A DNA stretch of 64,000 bases from Shewanella seohaensis (lineage in GTDB: Bacteria; Pseudomonadota; Gammaproteobacteria; Enterobacterales; Shewanellaceae). Below the pieces are notes generated by a model that saw nothing but the letters and a program-made list of their open reading frames with translations, was not told where the DNA came from and ran no database searches. Shown here one piece after another: positions 10,074 to 20,033 of this stretch. Position numbers and translations under genes: made by a program. The stretch lies in assembly GCF_025449215.1 (NCBI RefSeq), contig NZ_CP104900.1:2232001-2296000 (forward strand), written 5' to 3'. Each line of letters starts with the position of its first letter. Position 1 is the first letter of the stretch.

Positions 10074-11453
10074 ATGTTGAAGATTTACAACAGTATTACC
10101 CGCCAAAAACAGGAATTTAAGCCAATTACTCCCGGAAAAGTTGGGATGTATGTATGCGGAGTGACCGTATACGATCTGTGTCATATTGGCCATGGGCGTA
10201 CTTTTGTTTCCTTCGATATGATCGTTCGTTACCTGCGTTTCGCGGGTTATGAAGTGAATTTTCAACGTAACATCACCGATATTGATGACAAAATCATCAA
10301 ACGCGCCAACGAAAACCAAGAAGATTGCAATACATTAACCGATCGCTTGATTGGTGAAATGCACAAGGATTTCGATGCGCTGAATATGATCCGTCCCGAT
10401 TTCGAGCCTCGTGCAACTCTGCACATTGCCGAAATCATCGATATGGTTGAGCGCTTACTGGCCCGTGGTCATGCCTATGTGGCAGCCGATGGCGATGTGC
10501 TTTTCAGTGTGGCTTCATTCCCTGAGTATGGTCGTCTATCAGGGCAGAACCTGGAGCAATTACAGGCGGGTGCCCGCGTTGAAGTTGACGATAACAAGCA
10601 AAATCCTATGGATTTCGTGCTTTGGAAGATGTCTAAACCAGGTGAGCCAACATGGGATTCACCTTGGGGACCGGGTCGCCCTGGTTGGCATATCGAATGT
10701 TCAGCAATGAACAGTAAGCATTTGGGTCTGCATTTTGATATCCATGGCGGCGGTTCGGATCTGCAGTTTCCGCACCATGAAAATGAGATAGCACAGTCAT
10801 GCTGCGCCCATGATACGCCTTATGTGAATTATTGGATGCACACCGGCATGGTGATGGTTGACCGCGAGAAGATGTCAAAGTCTTTAGGTAACTTCTTCAC
10901 CATTCGTGATGTATTAGGCCATTACGATCCTGAAACCGTGCGTTACTTCCTGCTATCGGGTCACTACCGTAGCCAGATAAACTACTCAGAAGAAAACCTC
11001 AAGCAGGCGCGTGCCGCCTTAGAGCGTTTATACACTGCGATTAAAGATGTTGATCTGACGGTAGCGCCTGCACCAGCTGAAGAGTTTGTTGCTAAGTTTA
11101 AAGCGGCAATGGATGATGACTTTAATACGCCAGAAGCCTACTCAGTGCTGTTTGATATGGTACGTGAGATCAACCGTTTGAAAACCACTGATATGGCGCA
11201 GGCTTCAGCTATGGCCGTTGCTATGAAGCAACTGGCCGATGTATTGGGATTATTGCATCAAGCACCGGATGCCTTCTTTAAAGGCGAGGGGAGCGATGAT
11301 GAAGTGGCAGAGATTGAAGCGCTGATCGTTGAGCGTAATCGTGCCCGCGCCGAGAAAGATTGGCCTGCGGCTGATGTTGCGCGTAATCGTTTAAATGAGC
11401 TTGGTGTGGTGTTAGAAGATGGTCCAAGCGGTACTACTTGGCGTAAGAAATAG
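10074..11453 (+). CDS. cysS: Cysteinyl-tRNA synthetase
   Basis: A class I synthetase of 459 residues charging tRNA-Cys. The start at 10074 (MLKIYNSIT) has GAAGAGA at good spacing; an in-frame ATG six bases earlier is less well placed. Visible are [17 protein letters not shown] (zinc Cys and HIGH), GWHIECSAM and HHENEIAQS (further zinc ligands), and [11 protein letters not shown] (KMSKS). The C-terminal DALR-type helical domain ends TTWRKK. It is monocistronic, ending in a terminator. Confidence 0.97.
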   Translation: MLKIYNSITRQKQEFKPITPGKVGMYVCGVTVYDLCHIGHGRTFVSFDMIVRYLRFAGYEVNFQRNITDIDDKIIKRANENQEDCNTLTDRLIGEMHKDFDALNMIRPDFEPRATLHIAEIIDMVERLLARGHAYVAADGDVLFSVASFPEYGRLSGQNLEQLQAGARVEVDDNKQNPMDFVLWKMSKPGEPTWDSPWGPGRPGWHIECSAMNSKHLGLHFDIHGGGSDLQFPHHENEIAQSCCAHDTPYVNYWMHTGMVMVDREKMSKSLGNFFTIRDVLGHYDPETVRYFLLSGHYRSQINYSEENLKQARAALERLYTAIKDVDLTVAPAPAEEFVAKFKAAMDDDFNTPEAYSVLFDMVREINRLKTTDMAQASAMAVAMKQLADVLGLLHQAPDAFFKGEGSDDEVAEIEALIVERNRARAEKDWPAADVARNRLNELGVVLEDGPSGTTWRKK

Positions 11454-11503
11454 GTTGGCGTAATAAATCATCCCATCGCTTAAGTTTGATTCGTAGCGAT
11501 AAT

Positions 11504-11530
11504 AAAAAACCTGCCAATGGCAGTTTTTTT
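11504..11530 (+). terminator. Terminator after cysS
   Basis: A6 tract, stem CTGCC-AAT-GGCAG, then T7. The flanking A and T tracts extend the stem, and the symmetrical design could stop transcription from both sides, including folD readthrough. Confidence 0.85.
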
Positions 11531-11674
11531 ATGGTCTCACGTATTTGATTAAGCTCATGTTATTGCGTTACTGGCTACTGAGCTTAGATGGCTAAATCGC
11601 AGGTTTAAATGCTGCGATTTGCGCCATAACTTACGCCATAACTTAAGCCATTATCTACCCGATGGCGAAGCACA

Positions 11675-12529
11675 TTAGTCGTGATATTGCTCTGCAGCAT
11701 ACAAGGTATTTTCAAGTAAGCTGGCAATCGTCATTGGGCCGACACCACCTGGGACAGGGGTGATAAAGCTGGCGTTTTGCGCAGCGACATCATATTGCAC
11801 GTCGCCCACTAAGGTACCGTTTTCTAAGCGGTTAATACCCACATCGATAACAATGGCGCCCGGTTTAATCCATTCACCTGGGATAAAGCCAGGTTTACCC
11901 ACGGCAACCACTACTAAATCAGCTTGACGGATTTTTTGTTCGAGGTTTTTGGTAAAGCGATGGCATGTGGTGGTGGTACAGCCCGCAAGCAATAGCTCCA
12001 GTGTCATTGGCCGGCCGACAATGTTTGATGCGCCAACCACAACGGCATCTAATCCATAGGTATCGACACCCGTTGATTTGATTAAGGTCATGATCCCCAT
12101 TGGGGTGCATGAACGTAATACGGGAATGCGCTGGGCTAAACGGCCAACGTTATAGGGGTGGAAACCGTCGACATCTTTATCGGGGCGAATGCGCTCGATC
12201 ACTTTAGAGTCTTCGATATGCGCAGGCAGAGGGAGCTGCACTAAGATACCGTCGATCGTCGGATCATCATTGAGTTCGTCGATAAGGGCTAATAATGCTT
12301 CCTCGGTATAACTGGTATCGAGATCGTAAGAGCGAGAAATAAATCCCACTTCTTCACAGGCTTTACGTTTACTACCAACATAAACCTGAGAAGCGGGGTC
12401 GGCTCCCACGAGAATGACGGCTAAACCTGGTACGCGTTGTCCTGCCTCTTTGCGGGCGGTTACTTTTTCGCGAAGTTGTGTGCGGATGGATTGAGCAATC
12501 GCCTTGCCGTCGATTATTTGGGCTGTCAT
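11675..12529 (-). CDS. folD: Bifunctional methylenetetrahydrofolate dehydrogenase / methenyltetrahydrofolate cyclohydrolase
   Basis: FolD interconverts one-carbon tetrahydrofolates using NADP. The frame is open upstream, but homology starts at [13 protein letters not shown], so I use 12529 (284 residues, the family length). Motifs seen are [13 protein letters not shown] (with the catalytic Lys), [28 protein letters not shown] (nucleotide-binding) and [12 protein letters not shown]. It is a single gene facing cysS, and its upstream gap leads to the tRNA cluster on the other strand. Confidence 0.96.
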   Translation of the reverse strand: MTAQIIDGKAIAQSIRTQLREKVTARKEAGQRVPGLAVILVGADPASQVYVGSKRKACEEVGFISRSYDLDTSYTEEALLALIDELNDDPTIDGILVQLPLPAHIEDSKVIERIRPDKDVDGFHPYNVGRLAQRIPVLRSCTPMGIMTLIKSTGVDTYGLDAVVVGASNIVGRPMTLELLLAGCTTTTCHRFTKNLEQKIRQADLVVVAVGKPGFIPGEWIKPGAIVIDVGINRLENGTLVGDVQYDVAAQNASFITPVPGGVGPMTIASLLENTLYAAEQYHD

Positions 12530-12710
12530 GGGTGTAGGATATCCTTTATATGGGCGATGGTGAAAACTGTCGTTAACACAGAGAGTGGCAATCGCGGCTA
12601 TTTTAACAGGGCGTTGCGGGTGTGTCATGGTGAAAGCCGCGGCGAGATGGATAAAAACAGGCGTATTCGCCTGATAATTCAGCATCTAGTTTGAATGCTT
12701 AAAAAAATCG

Positions 12711-12739
12711 TTGACGGGTGCAAAGTGAGGGGCTAAGAT
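12711..12739 (+). promoter_or_regulatory. Strong sigma-70 promoter of the tRNA cluster
   Basis: TTGACG (12711-12716) and TAAGAT (12734-12739) are separated by exactly 17 bases and followed by a GC-rich discriminator, GCGCTCCG. That discriminator is typical of stringently controlled stable-RNA promoters. It lies 51 bases before the tRNA-Pro gene. Confidence 0.85.
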
Positions 12740-12790
12740 GCGCTCCGTTCTCAAGCAGATGTGCTCATTTGCTCTGAAAACAATGATTCT

Positions 12791-12867
<77 letters not shown>

Positions 12868-12982
12868 AATTAATATTATTGGCTCATAAATTACTCAGGT
12901 AGTTTGAGCGGGTAATAGCGGATGACTTCATAAAGAAAAGTTATCCCGCCTAGGTTAGGATACAGCAGAGTCTGTAAACCAT

Positions 12983-13059
12983 GCGCCCGTAGCTCAGTTG
13001 GATAGAGCATCCGCCTTCTAAGCGGATGGCCGCAGGTTCGAATCCTGCCGGGCGTACCA
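12983..13059 (+). tRNA. tRNA-Arg (anticodon TCT)
   Basis: A 77-base cloverleaf with encoded CCA. The acceptor is GCGCCCG/CGGGCGT, the anticodon loop CTTCTAA within a CCGC/GCGG stem, and the T-arm GCAGGTTCGAATCCTGC. It is the middle gene of the Pro-Arg-His transcript. Confidence 0.97.
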
Positions 13060-13066
13060 AATCAGT

Positions 13067-13143
13067 GGTGATTGTAGCTCAGTTGGTAGAGCCCCGGATT
13101 GTGATTCCGGTTGTCGTGGGTTCAAGTCCCATCAGTCACCCCA
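13067..13143 (+). tRNA. tRNA-His (anticodon GTG)
   Basis: Acceptor GTGATTG pairs with CAGTCAC, and the extra G(-1) at 13067 faces the C discriminator, the hallmark of tRNA-His. The anticodon loop is TTGTGAT in a CCGGA/TCCGG stem, and CCA is encoded. It is the last gene of the cluster. Confidence 0.97.
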
Positions 13144-13168
13144 TTTTTAAGTACTTTGAGTACAAAAT

Positions 13169-13197
13169 AAAAAAAGCGACCTAAGGTCGCTTTTTTT
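13169..13197 (+). terminator. Terminator of the tRNA cluster
   Basis: A7, stem GCGACC-TAA-GGTCGC, then T7: a textbook rho-independent terminator 26 bases after tRNA-His. Confidence 0.95.
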
Positions 13198-13405
13198 ATA
13201 CCCTAGATTCGGCCGTAGAGGCTCGACTATGCAGAAAACCGTGGCTATAATGTCGCGTCTTGATAAATTTCAACTAACAGCGACCTGTGCCGAAAGCCAA
13301 TAGTGGTGGGCATTGTAGTCAAATTTAATGATCAAGAAACGAATACCTTAATAGTTGATGATTCGGCTATTACAAAAGACGTTTGACATATTTCGAGGTA
13401 AAACA

Positions 13406-14710
13406 ATGCAAGTTTCTGTAGAAACAACACAAGGTTTAGAGCGCCGCCTAACTATCTCTGTTCCAGCTGAGCAGATTGAAAAACTGGTTAAAGACAGTTT
13501 ACAACGTGAAGCTAAGCGTGCACGTATTCCTGGTTTCCGTCCAGGCAAGGTACCTGTTACTGTAATCAACAAGCGTTACGGCGCCGCTATTCGTCAAGAG
13601 ATCACTGGTGAAGTGATGCAACGTAACTTTATCGAAGCCATCATCGCTGAGAAATTGAACCCAGCGGGTGCACCAACTTTCGTACCTGGTGCGACTGACG
13701 GTGAAAAATTCGAATTCGTAGCGACTTTCGAAATCTACCCAGAAGTCGAGCTGAAAGGTTTAGATGCAATCGAAGTAGAACAACCAAAAGCGTCTGTAAC
13801 CGATGCTGACGTAGACAGCATGATCGAAACCTTACGTAAGCAACACGCGACTTTCGCAGCGGTTGAGCGTGAAGCGGCTGATGGCGACAAAGTGAAAATG
13901 AACTTCGTTGGTTCAGTTGACGGTGTTGAATTCGAAGGCGGTAAAGCTGATGATTTCGAACTGCAATTAGGCAGCGGCCGTATGATCCCAGGTTTCGAAG
14001 CGGGTATCTTAGGTCACAAAGCGGGTGAAGAATTCGTTATCGACGTGACTTTCCCAGAAGAATATCACGCTGAAAACTTAAAAGGTAAAGCAGCTAAGTT
14101 TGCTATCACTTTAACTGAAGTGTTAGCGGCTAACTTACCAGAAGTAAACGATGAGTTTGCAGCATTATTCGGTATCAGCGAAGGCGGCTTAGAAGCTCTG
14201 AAAACTGAAATCCGTAAAAACATGAACCGTGAACTTGAGCAAGCGTTAAAAGCAAACGTGAAAGAGCAAGTGATCAATGGTTTATTAGCCAACAACGACA
14301 TCGAACTGCCAAAAGCACTGATCGATGGCGAAGTTAACGTACTGCGCCAACAAGCGATGCAACGTTTCGGCGGTCAAACGGCTAACATGCCAGAACTGCC
14401 AGCTGAATTATTCACTGAGCAAGCGGCTCGTCGCGTGAAAATCGGTCTGTTATTAGGCGAAGTGATCAAGACTAACGAGCTGAAAGCGGATGATGAGCGT
14501 GTACAAGCGTTAATCGCTTCTATGGCGTCTGCCTACGAAGATCCAAGTGAAGTTATTGAATATTACAATAACAACCAAGAGATGATGCAGAACATGCGCA
14601 ACGTTGCGCTAGAAGAGCAAGCGGTTGAAGCTCTGCTGAAAACGGCTAAAGTGACAGAGAAAGCAGTCGCTTTTGAAGAATTTATGAACAAGGCTACTGG
14701 TCGCGCGTAA
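13406..14710 (+). CDS. tig: Trigger factor, ribosome-associated folding chaperone
   Basis: A 434-residue ATP-independent chaperone docking at the ribosome exit tunnel. The start at 13406 follows GAGGT and gives [16 protein letters not shown]; the open frame further upstream lacks homology. The ribosome-binding signature is GFRPGKVP (about residues 43-50). The FKBP-like PPIase domain spans about 150-245, with the block [19 protein letters not shown], and the helical C-terminal domain follows. It is followed by clpP, the usual order tig-clpP-clpX-lon. Confidence 0.97.
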   Translation: MQVSVETTQGLERRLTISVPAEQIEKLVKDSLQREAKRARIPGFRPGKVPVTVINKRYGAAIRQEITGEVMQRNFIEAIIAEKLNPAGAPTFVPGATDGEKFEFVATFEIYPEVELKGLDAIEVEQPKASVTDADVDSMIETLRKQHATFAAVEREAADGDKVKMNFVGSVDGVEFEGGKADDFELQLGSGRMIPGFEAGILGHKAGEEFVIDVTFPEEYHAENLKGKAAKFAITLTEVLAANLPEVNDEFAALFGISEGGLEALKTEIRKNMNRELEQALKANVKEQVINGLLANNDIELPKALIDGEVNVLRQQAMQRFGGQTANMPELPAELFTEQAARRVKIGLLLGEVIKTNELKADDERVQALIASMASAYEDPSEVIEYYNNNQEMMQNMRNVALEEQAVEALLKTAKVTEKAVAFEEFMNKATGRA

Positions 14711-14724
14711 CCTATGCTTGACTT

Positions 14725-14782
14725 AAATGGCTGTTAGCCATTTATAATGGCTCGTATGAGGCTCCTCATGCGAGCCGTTTTT
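14725..14782 (+). terminator. Two hairpins between tig and clpP
   Basis: AAATGGCT-GTT-AGCCATTT (14725-14743) is followed at once by a longer stem, GGCTCG (14749-14754) with CGAGCC (14771-14776) and an inner ATGAGG/CCTCAT, ending in a T tract. The second is a good terminator or attenuator, so clpP may also have its own promoter. Confidence 0.75.
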
Positions 14783-14799
14783 ATTTAGGGAAACGAATA

Positions 14800-15408
14800 A
14801 TGCATAATGCGTCAGACATACAAAGTGCTTTAGTGCCTATGGTGATCGAACAGACGGCTAAGGGTGAACGCTCATTCGATATTTATTCTCGTCTGTTAAA
14901 AGAGCGGATTATCTTTTTAGTGGGTCAAGTTGAAGAGCATATGGCGAATCTGATTGTGGCGCAGTTGCTATTCCTCGAGTCAGAAAGCCCAGATAAAGAT
15001 ATCTTCTTATATATCAACTCACCCGGTGGCTCAGTCACTGCGGGTATGGCGATTTATGATACGATGCAGTTTATTAAGCCTAACGTCAGCACAGTTTGTA
15101 TTGGCCAGGCTGCCAGCATGGGCGCGTTTCTGTTAGCCGGTGGTGAAAAGGGCAAGCGTTTCTGCTTACCTAACTCTCGCGTGATGATTCACCAACCACT
15201 GGGTGGATTCCAAGGTCAGGCTTCTGATATAGCTATTCATGCCCAAGAGATCTTAGGCATCAAGCATAAACTGAACCTGATGTTGTCAGAGCATACTGGC
15301 CAGCCACTCGAAGTGATTGAACGTGATACCGATCGCGACAACTTCATGAGTGCGACTCAAGCTGTTGAATATGGTTTAGTTGACGCAGTGATGACTAAAC
15401 GCGGCTGA
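14800..15408 (+). CDS. clpP: ATP-dependent Clp protease proteolytic subunit
   Basis: A 202-residue serine peptidase that forms the tetradecameric ClpP chamber. The catalytic Ser106 is in GQAASMGAF, His131 in MIHQPLGG, and the Asp in [11 protein letters not shown] near residue 180. The oxyanion-side SPGGSVTAG motif is at 74-82. It works with ClpX, encoded 99 bases downstream. Confidence 0.98.
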   Translation: MHNASDIQSALVPMVIEQTAKGERSFDIYSRLLKERIIFLVGQVEEHMANLIVAQLLFLESESPDKDIFLYINSPGGSVTAGMAIYDTMQFIKPNVSTVCIGQAASMGAFLLAGGEKGKRFCLPNSRVMIHQPLGGFQGQASDIAIHAQEILGIKHKLNLMLSEHTGQPLEVIERDTDRDNFMSATQAVEYGLVDAVMTKRG

Positions 15409-15507
15409 TTTTTACTTTTGACTGGGCTATGCTCTATTATGCAAAGCCCAGTAAAGGGTTAGCAAGTTTAAGACAAGCAGTAGAGCAGACTGCAAATGAG
15501 GTAATTA

Positions 15508-16788
15508 ATGGGCGACAACAAAAATAATGGTGACAGCGGTAAATTGCTGTACTGCTCTTTTTGCGGTAAGAGCCAGCATGAAGTCAGAAAACTGATTGCA
15601 GGCCCATCAGTATACGTATGCGACGAATGTGTCGAATTATGTAACGACATTATTCGTGAAGAGATTAAAGAAATCTCTCCTAAGCGTGATAATGATAAAT
15701 TGCCAACGCCACATGAGTTGCGTGCGCATTTAGACGATTATGTGATTGGTCAGGACAGAGCCAAGAAAGTGCTGTCTGTCGCTGTATACAATCACTATAA
15801 GCGCCTGAGAAATTCTTCCCCTAAAGATGGCGTGGAATTAGGCAAGAGTAACATTCTGCTGATTGGTCCAACGGGCAGTGGTAAAACGCTGCTGGCCGAA
15901 ACGCTGGCGCGCTCATTGAATGTCCCATTTACTATGGCTGACGCCACCACCTTAACCGAAGCGGGTTATGTGGGTGAAGACGTTGAAAACATCATTCAAA
16001 AGCTGCTGCAAAAGTGCGATTACGATGTTGAAAAGGCACAGCGCGGTATCGTCTATATCGACGAAATCGACAAGATCAGCCGTAAATCGGATAACCCATC
16101 GATTACCCGTGACGTATCGGGTGAAGGCGTGCAGCAAGCGCTGCTGAAACTTATCGAAGGTACGGTTGCCGCGGTTCCACCTCAAGGTGGCCGTAAGCAT
16201 CCACAGCAAGAGTTCTTACAGGTTGATACCTCTAAGATCCTGTTTATCTGTGGTGGTGCATTTGCGGGTCTTGAAAAGGTGATTGAACAGCGTGCTCACG
16301 TAGGTTCAGGTATCGGTTTCGGTGCGCAGGTCAAGGGCGAGAAAGATAAGGCAACAATTTCGCAAACCTTATCTCAGGTCGAACCCGAAGACTTAGTCAA
16401 ATATGGCTTGATCCCCGAGTTTATCGGCCGTCTACCTGTTGTTGCGACACTCACCGAGCTGGATGAAGAAGCGCTAGTGCAAATTCTGTCAGAGCCCAAA
16501 AACGCGCTGACTAAGCAATACAACGCGCTGTTTGAGATGGAAGGTGTTGAGCTCGAATTCCGCGAAGATGCGCTCAAAGCGATTGCACATAAAGCCATGT
16601 CGCGCAAAACCGGTGCCCGTGGTCTACGTTCAATCGTAGAAGGTATCTTACTCGATACTATGTACGATATTCCTTCGATTGAGGGCGTGGTGAAGGCGGT
16701 TGTTGATGAATCTGTGGTGAATGGTGAATCTGCACCTATCCTGATTTACGAGCGTAACGACGCGCAAGCGGCCTCTGGTGAGCAATAA
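15508..16788 (+). CDS. clpX: ATP-dependent unfoldase ClpX, specificity subunit of ClpXP
   Basis: A 426-residue AAA+ unfoldase. The N-terminal zinc-binding domain has Cys16, Cys19, Cys38 and Cys41. Next come Walker A GPTGSGKT (about 119-126), Walker B VYIDEID, the pore loop GYVGEDV and the IGF loop (GSGIGFGA) that docks on ClpP. The sensor-2 region GARGLRSI is near the C-terminus. It delivers ssrA-tagged and regulatory substrates to ClpP. A terminator follows before lon. Confidence 0.98.
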   Translation: MGDNKNNGDSGKLLYCSFCGKSQHEVRKLIAGPSVYVCDECVELCNDIIREEIKEISPKRDNDKLPTPHELRAHLDDYVIGQDRAKKVLSVAVYNHYKRLRNSSPKDGVELGKSNILLIGPTGSGKTLLAETLARSLNVPFTMADATTLTEAGYVGEDVENIIQKLLQKCDYDVEKAQRGIVYIDEIDKISRKSDNPSITRDVSGEGVQQALLKLIEGTVAAVPPQGGRKHPQQEFLQVDTSKILFICGGAFAGLEKVIEQRAHVGSGIGFGAQVKGEKDKATISQTLSQVEPEDLVKYGLIPEFIGRLPVVATLTELDEEALVQILSEPKNALTKQYNALFEMEGVELEFREDALKAIAHKAMSRKTGARGLRSIVEGILLDTMYDIPSIEGVVKAVVDESVVNGESAPILIYERNDAQAASGEQ

Positions 16789-16817
16789 TTGTACTGATTA
16801 TTAATAATCTGAAAATC

Positions 16818-16846
16818 AAGGAGTCCATCGGGCTCCTTTTTTATTT
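16818..16846 (+). terminator. Terminator after clpX
   Basis: The stem AAGGAG-TCC-ATC-GGG-CTCCTT is followed by a T-rich tract. It separates the clp genes from lon, which then starts from its own promoter. Confidence 0.85.
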
Positions 16847-16851
16847 TGACC

Positions 16852-16879
16852 ATTGAAACCCAATAAAGCGCCCCAATAT
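16852..16879 (+). promoter_or_regulatory. Sigma-32-like heat-shock promoter of lon
   Basis: TTGAAA (16853-16858), a 12-base spacer and CCCCAATAT (16871-16879) resemble the sigma-32 consensus CTTGAAA-N11-16-CCCCATnT. The site lies about 40 bases before the lon start, after the clpX terminator. Lon is a heat-shock protein in related bacteria, which supports the reading. Confidence 0.65.
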
Positions 16880-16919
16880 ACTCCATAACTAATCCCTTTC
16901 ATCTAAACGGAATCGAACT

Positions 16920-19277
16920 ATGACCTTAGAGCGTGAAGCGCATATCGAACTCCCCGTGCTACCACTGAGAGATGTGGTGGTCTATCCCCATATGGTAATT
17001 CCGTTGTTCGTTGGCCGAGAAAAATCGATTCGTTGTCTCGAAACGGCAATGGCCCAGGATAAGCAAATTATTTTAGTCGCTCAGCGTGACGCTGAGTTAG
17101 ACGAGCCGACCAAAGACGATATCTTTGAAGTCGGTACAGTGGCGTCTATTCTGCAACTGCTTAAACTGCCTGACGGTACGGTCAAAGTGCTGGTCGAAGG
17201 TGGTCGTCGCGCCCGAATTACCCGTTATACCCAAGAAGCGGATTTCTTTGTGGCTAAGGCGGAATATCTTGAGTCTGAGCCTTTAGAAGATAAAGAAGAG
17301 GAAGTCTTGGTTCGCAGCGCGATTGGCCAATTTGAAGGCTATATCAAGCTTAACAAGAAGATCCCGCCTGAAGTCTTAACCTCGCTCTCGGGCATCGATG
17401 AAGCGGCGCGCCTTGCCGATACTATGGCGGCCCACATGCCACTCAAGCTTGAGGACAAACAGTCTGTGCTTGAGATGACTAACATCGGTGAGCGTCTGGA
17501 ATATTTAATGGCGATGATGGAGTCGGAAATTGACCTGCTACAGGTCGAGAAACGTATCCGTACTCGCGTTAAAAAACAGATGGAAAAGAGCCAGCGTGAG
17601 TATTATCTGAACGAACAGATGAAAGCCATCCAAAAAGAATTGGGTGACTTAGACGAAGGCCACGACGAGTTTGAAGTCTTAAATCGTAAGATTGAAGAAG
17701 CCAACATGCCAAGCGATGCCAAAGAGAAAGCCGTCGCCGAGCTGAATAAATTACGCATGATGTCACCCATGTCAGCTGAAGCTACCGTGGTTCGCAGTTA
17801 TGTGGACTGGATGATCTCTGTGCCTTGGAGCCAACGCTCTAAAATCAAACGCGATTTAGCCAAAGCCCAAGAAGTGCTGGATACCGATCACTACGGTCTG
17901 GAAAAGGTCAAAGACCGTATTCTGGAATACTTGGCAGTGCAGAGCCGTGTGCGTCAGCTTAAAGGGCCTATCCTGTGCTTAGTCGGCCCACCAGGGGTAG
18001 GTAAAACCTCATTGGGTCAATCTATTGCGAAGGCAACGGGCCGTAAGTACGTCCGTGTTGCCTTAGGCGGCGTGCGTGATGAAGCGGAGATCCGTGGTCA
18101 CCGTCGTACCTATATCGGCTCAATGCCAGGTAAGGTGATTCAGAAGATGTCTAAAGTGGGTGTCAAGAACCCCTTATTCCTGCTCGATGAGATAGACAAG
18201 ATGAGCTCGGATATGCGTGGTGATCCAGCGTCAGCGCTGTTAGAGGTGCTTGATCCTGAGCAGAACGCGACCTTTAACGACCATTACCTCGAAGTCGACT
18301 ACGACTTATCCGATGTGATGTTCGTGGCGACCTCGAATTCGATGAATATTCCAGGCCCGCTTCTGGACCGTATGGAAGTGATTCGTCTGTCGGGTTACAC
18401 CGAAGATGAAAAGTTGAATATTGCTAAGCAGCATTTACTGACCAAGCAAATCGAGCGCAACGGTCTTAAAGCGAACGAAATTCATATTGAAGACAGTGCG
18501 ATAGTCGGTATCATCCGCTACTACACCCGTGAAGCAGGTGTGCGTGCACTAGAGCGTGAATTGTCGAAGATTTGCCGCAAAGTCGTGAAAATGATCCTGC
18601 TGGATAAATCCATCAAGTCAGTCACTGTGACCGCGGACAATCTCAAGTCTTTCCTCGGTGTGCAGCGTTTTGACTATGGTAAGGCAGAATCGAACAACCA
18701 AATCGGTCAAGTTACAGGTTTAGCGTGGACCGAAGTGGGTGGCGATCTGCTCACCATTGAAGCGACCTCTGTGCCCGGCAAAGGTAAGTTGACCTACACA
18801 GGCTCACTTGGCGATGTGATGCAAGAGTCGATTCAAGCGGCAATGACGGTCGTACGTGCCCGTGCGGAACAATTAGGTATCAACGGCGACTTTTATGAGA
18901 AGCGTGATATCCATGTTCACGTGCCAGAAGGGGCGACGCCAAAAGATGGTCCATCAGCGGGCGCGGCAATGTGTACTGCATTAGTGTCTAGCTTAACGGG
19001 TAACCCTGTGCGCGCCGATGTGGCGATGACGGGTGAAATTACCTTACGCGGAGAAGTGTTACCTATTGGTGGTTTAAAAGAAAAACTGCTCGCGGCACAC
19101 CGTGGCGGCATTAAATTGGTACTTATTCCAAAAGAAAACGAGCGTGATCTGGAAGAAATTCCTGCCAATGTGATTGCCGATTTGGAAATTCGTCCCGTGC
19201 GTTGGGTCGACGAAGTGTTAAAACTGGCGCTGGAAAGACCGGTTGAAGGCTTCGAAGTGGTTAAAAACTTGGCATAA
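16920..19277 (+). CDS. lon: ATP-dependent protease Lon
   Basis: A 785-residue single-chain AAA+ serine protease. The order is an N-terminal substrate-binding domain beginning [17 protein letters not shown], a coiled coil near 190-300, Walker [10 protein letters not shown] (about 355), Walker [10 protein letters not shown] and a C-terminal protease domain. The latter holds the Ser-Lys dyad: Ser in DGPSAGAAM and Lys in [11 protein letters not shown]. It degrades misfolded and regulatory proteins. It is followed by hupB, as in E. coli. Confidence 0.98.
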   Translation: MTLEREAHIELPVLPLRDVVVYPHMVIPLFVGREKSIRCLETAMAQDKQIILVAQRDAELDEPTKDDIFEVGTVASILQLLKLPDGTVKVLVEGGRRARITRYTQEADFFVAKAEYLESEPLEDKEEEVLVRSAIGQFEGYIKLNKKIPPEVLTSLSGIDEAARLADTMAAHMPLKLEDKQSVLEMTNIGERLEYLMAMMESEIDLLQVEKRIRTRVKKQMEKSQREYYLNEQMKAIQKELGDLDEGHDEFEVLNRKIEEANMPSDAKEKAVAELNKLRMMSPMSAEATVVRSYVDWMISVPWSQRSKIKRDLAKAQEVLDTDHYGLEKVKDRILEYLAVQSRVRQLKGPILCLVGPPGVGKTSLGQSIAKATGRKYVRVALGGVRDEAEIRGHRRTYIGSMPGKVIQKMSKVGVKNPLFLLDEIDKMSSDMRGDPASALLEVLDPEQNATFNDHYLEVDYDLSDVMFVATSNSMNIPGPLLDRMEVIRLSGYTEDEKLNIAKQHLLTKQIERNGLKANEIHIEDSAIVGIIRYYTREAGVRALERELSKICRKVVKMILLDKSIKSVTVTADNLKSFLGVQRFDYGKAESNNQIGQVTGLAWTEVGGDLLTIEATSVPGKGKLTYTGSLGDVMQESIQAAMTVVRARAEQLGINGDFYEKRDIHVHVPEGATPKDGPSAGAAMCTALVSSLTGNPVRADVAMTGEITLRGEVLPIGGLKEKLLAAHRGGIKLVLIPKENERDLEEIPANVIADLEIRPVRWVDEVLKLALERPVEGFEVVKNLA

Positions 19278-19534
19278 CGCAAGAAAATGCGCTATCACGC
19301 TAAAAAAATGAAAAAAGGGGCTTAACAAAGCGCAGACCTGTGGTAGCCTAGGTCTGTGGAGAGTCGGTTGCTCCAAGCCCTTGGCGCAACTGGCTTTGAG
19401 CTGTATCCAGTTTTATTTCTTTGGTTTTCGAACTCAGCTTGAACTTTGAATTCAAGCTTGTTATAAAAAGCCTCCGCAGACCGCTCTAGAGAAGGATTTG
19501 GTTGCGGCGCAAAAATTAAATTCAAGGGGATGAC

Positions 19535-19807
19535 ATGAACAAATCTGAACTAATCGAGAAAATCGCTTCTGGTGCTGATATCTCTAAAGCGGCCGCTGGT
19601 CGTGCTCTAGATTCTTTTATCGCTGCTGTGACTGATGGTCTGAAAGATGGCGATAAAATCTCTCTAGTTGGTTTTGGTACTTTTGAAGTGCGTGAACGTG
19701 CAGAGCGTACTGGTCGCAACCCACAGACGGGTAAAGAGATCAAGATTGCAGCAGCAAACATTCCAGCATTCAAGGCCGGTAAAGCACTTAAAGACGCTGT
19801 CAATTAA
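19535..19807 (+). CDS. hupB: DNA-binding protein HU-beta
   Basis: A 90-residue histone-like HU subunit starting [20 protein letters not shown]. The bacterial DNA-binding signature [21 protein letters not shown] (DNA-contact arm, about residues 46-66) is intact, with the arm-tip proline in RNPQTG. HU dimers bend and compact DNA. AAGGGGATGAC gives a good ribosome site. The 257 bases upstream hold no gene that I can support. Confidence 0.97.
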   Translation: MNKSELIEKIASGADISKAAAGRALDSFIAAVTDGLKDGDKISLVGFGTFEVRERAERTGRNPQTGKEIKIAAANIPAFKAGKALKDAVN

Positions 19808-19846
19808 TTTTTGATATCGTAGCCTTTGTAAGGCGTTCGTAATGAT

Positions 19847-19872
19847 AAGCACTGTTTAAACAGTGCTTTTTA
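19847..19872 (+). terminator. Terminator after hupB
   Basis: A perfect AAGCACTG-TTTAAA-CAGTGCTT stem followed by T residues. Confidence 0.88.
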
Positions 19873-19971
19873 CGAATTGAAAGTAATGGATTTTGAAGCA
19901 CAATTTCTACCATTACTCGGGGTTTTAGTACTTACCAGTGGTAGCGTCTGAATAATCCCCATAAATTACAG

Positions 19972-20003
19972 AAAGGCGCATCTCAAATTGATGCGCCTTT
20001 TTA
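19972..20003 (+). terminator. Hairpin terminator just before ppiD
   Basis: AAAGGCGCATC / GATGCGCCTTT with an 8-base loop and a T tract, ending about 30 bases before the ppiD start. It could attenuate readthrough into ppiD. Confidence 0.8.
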
Positions 20004-20033
20004 TTTTGTTAATCGCAACGAGCGAGAAATCTG

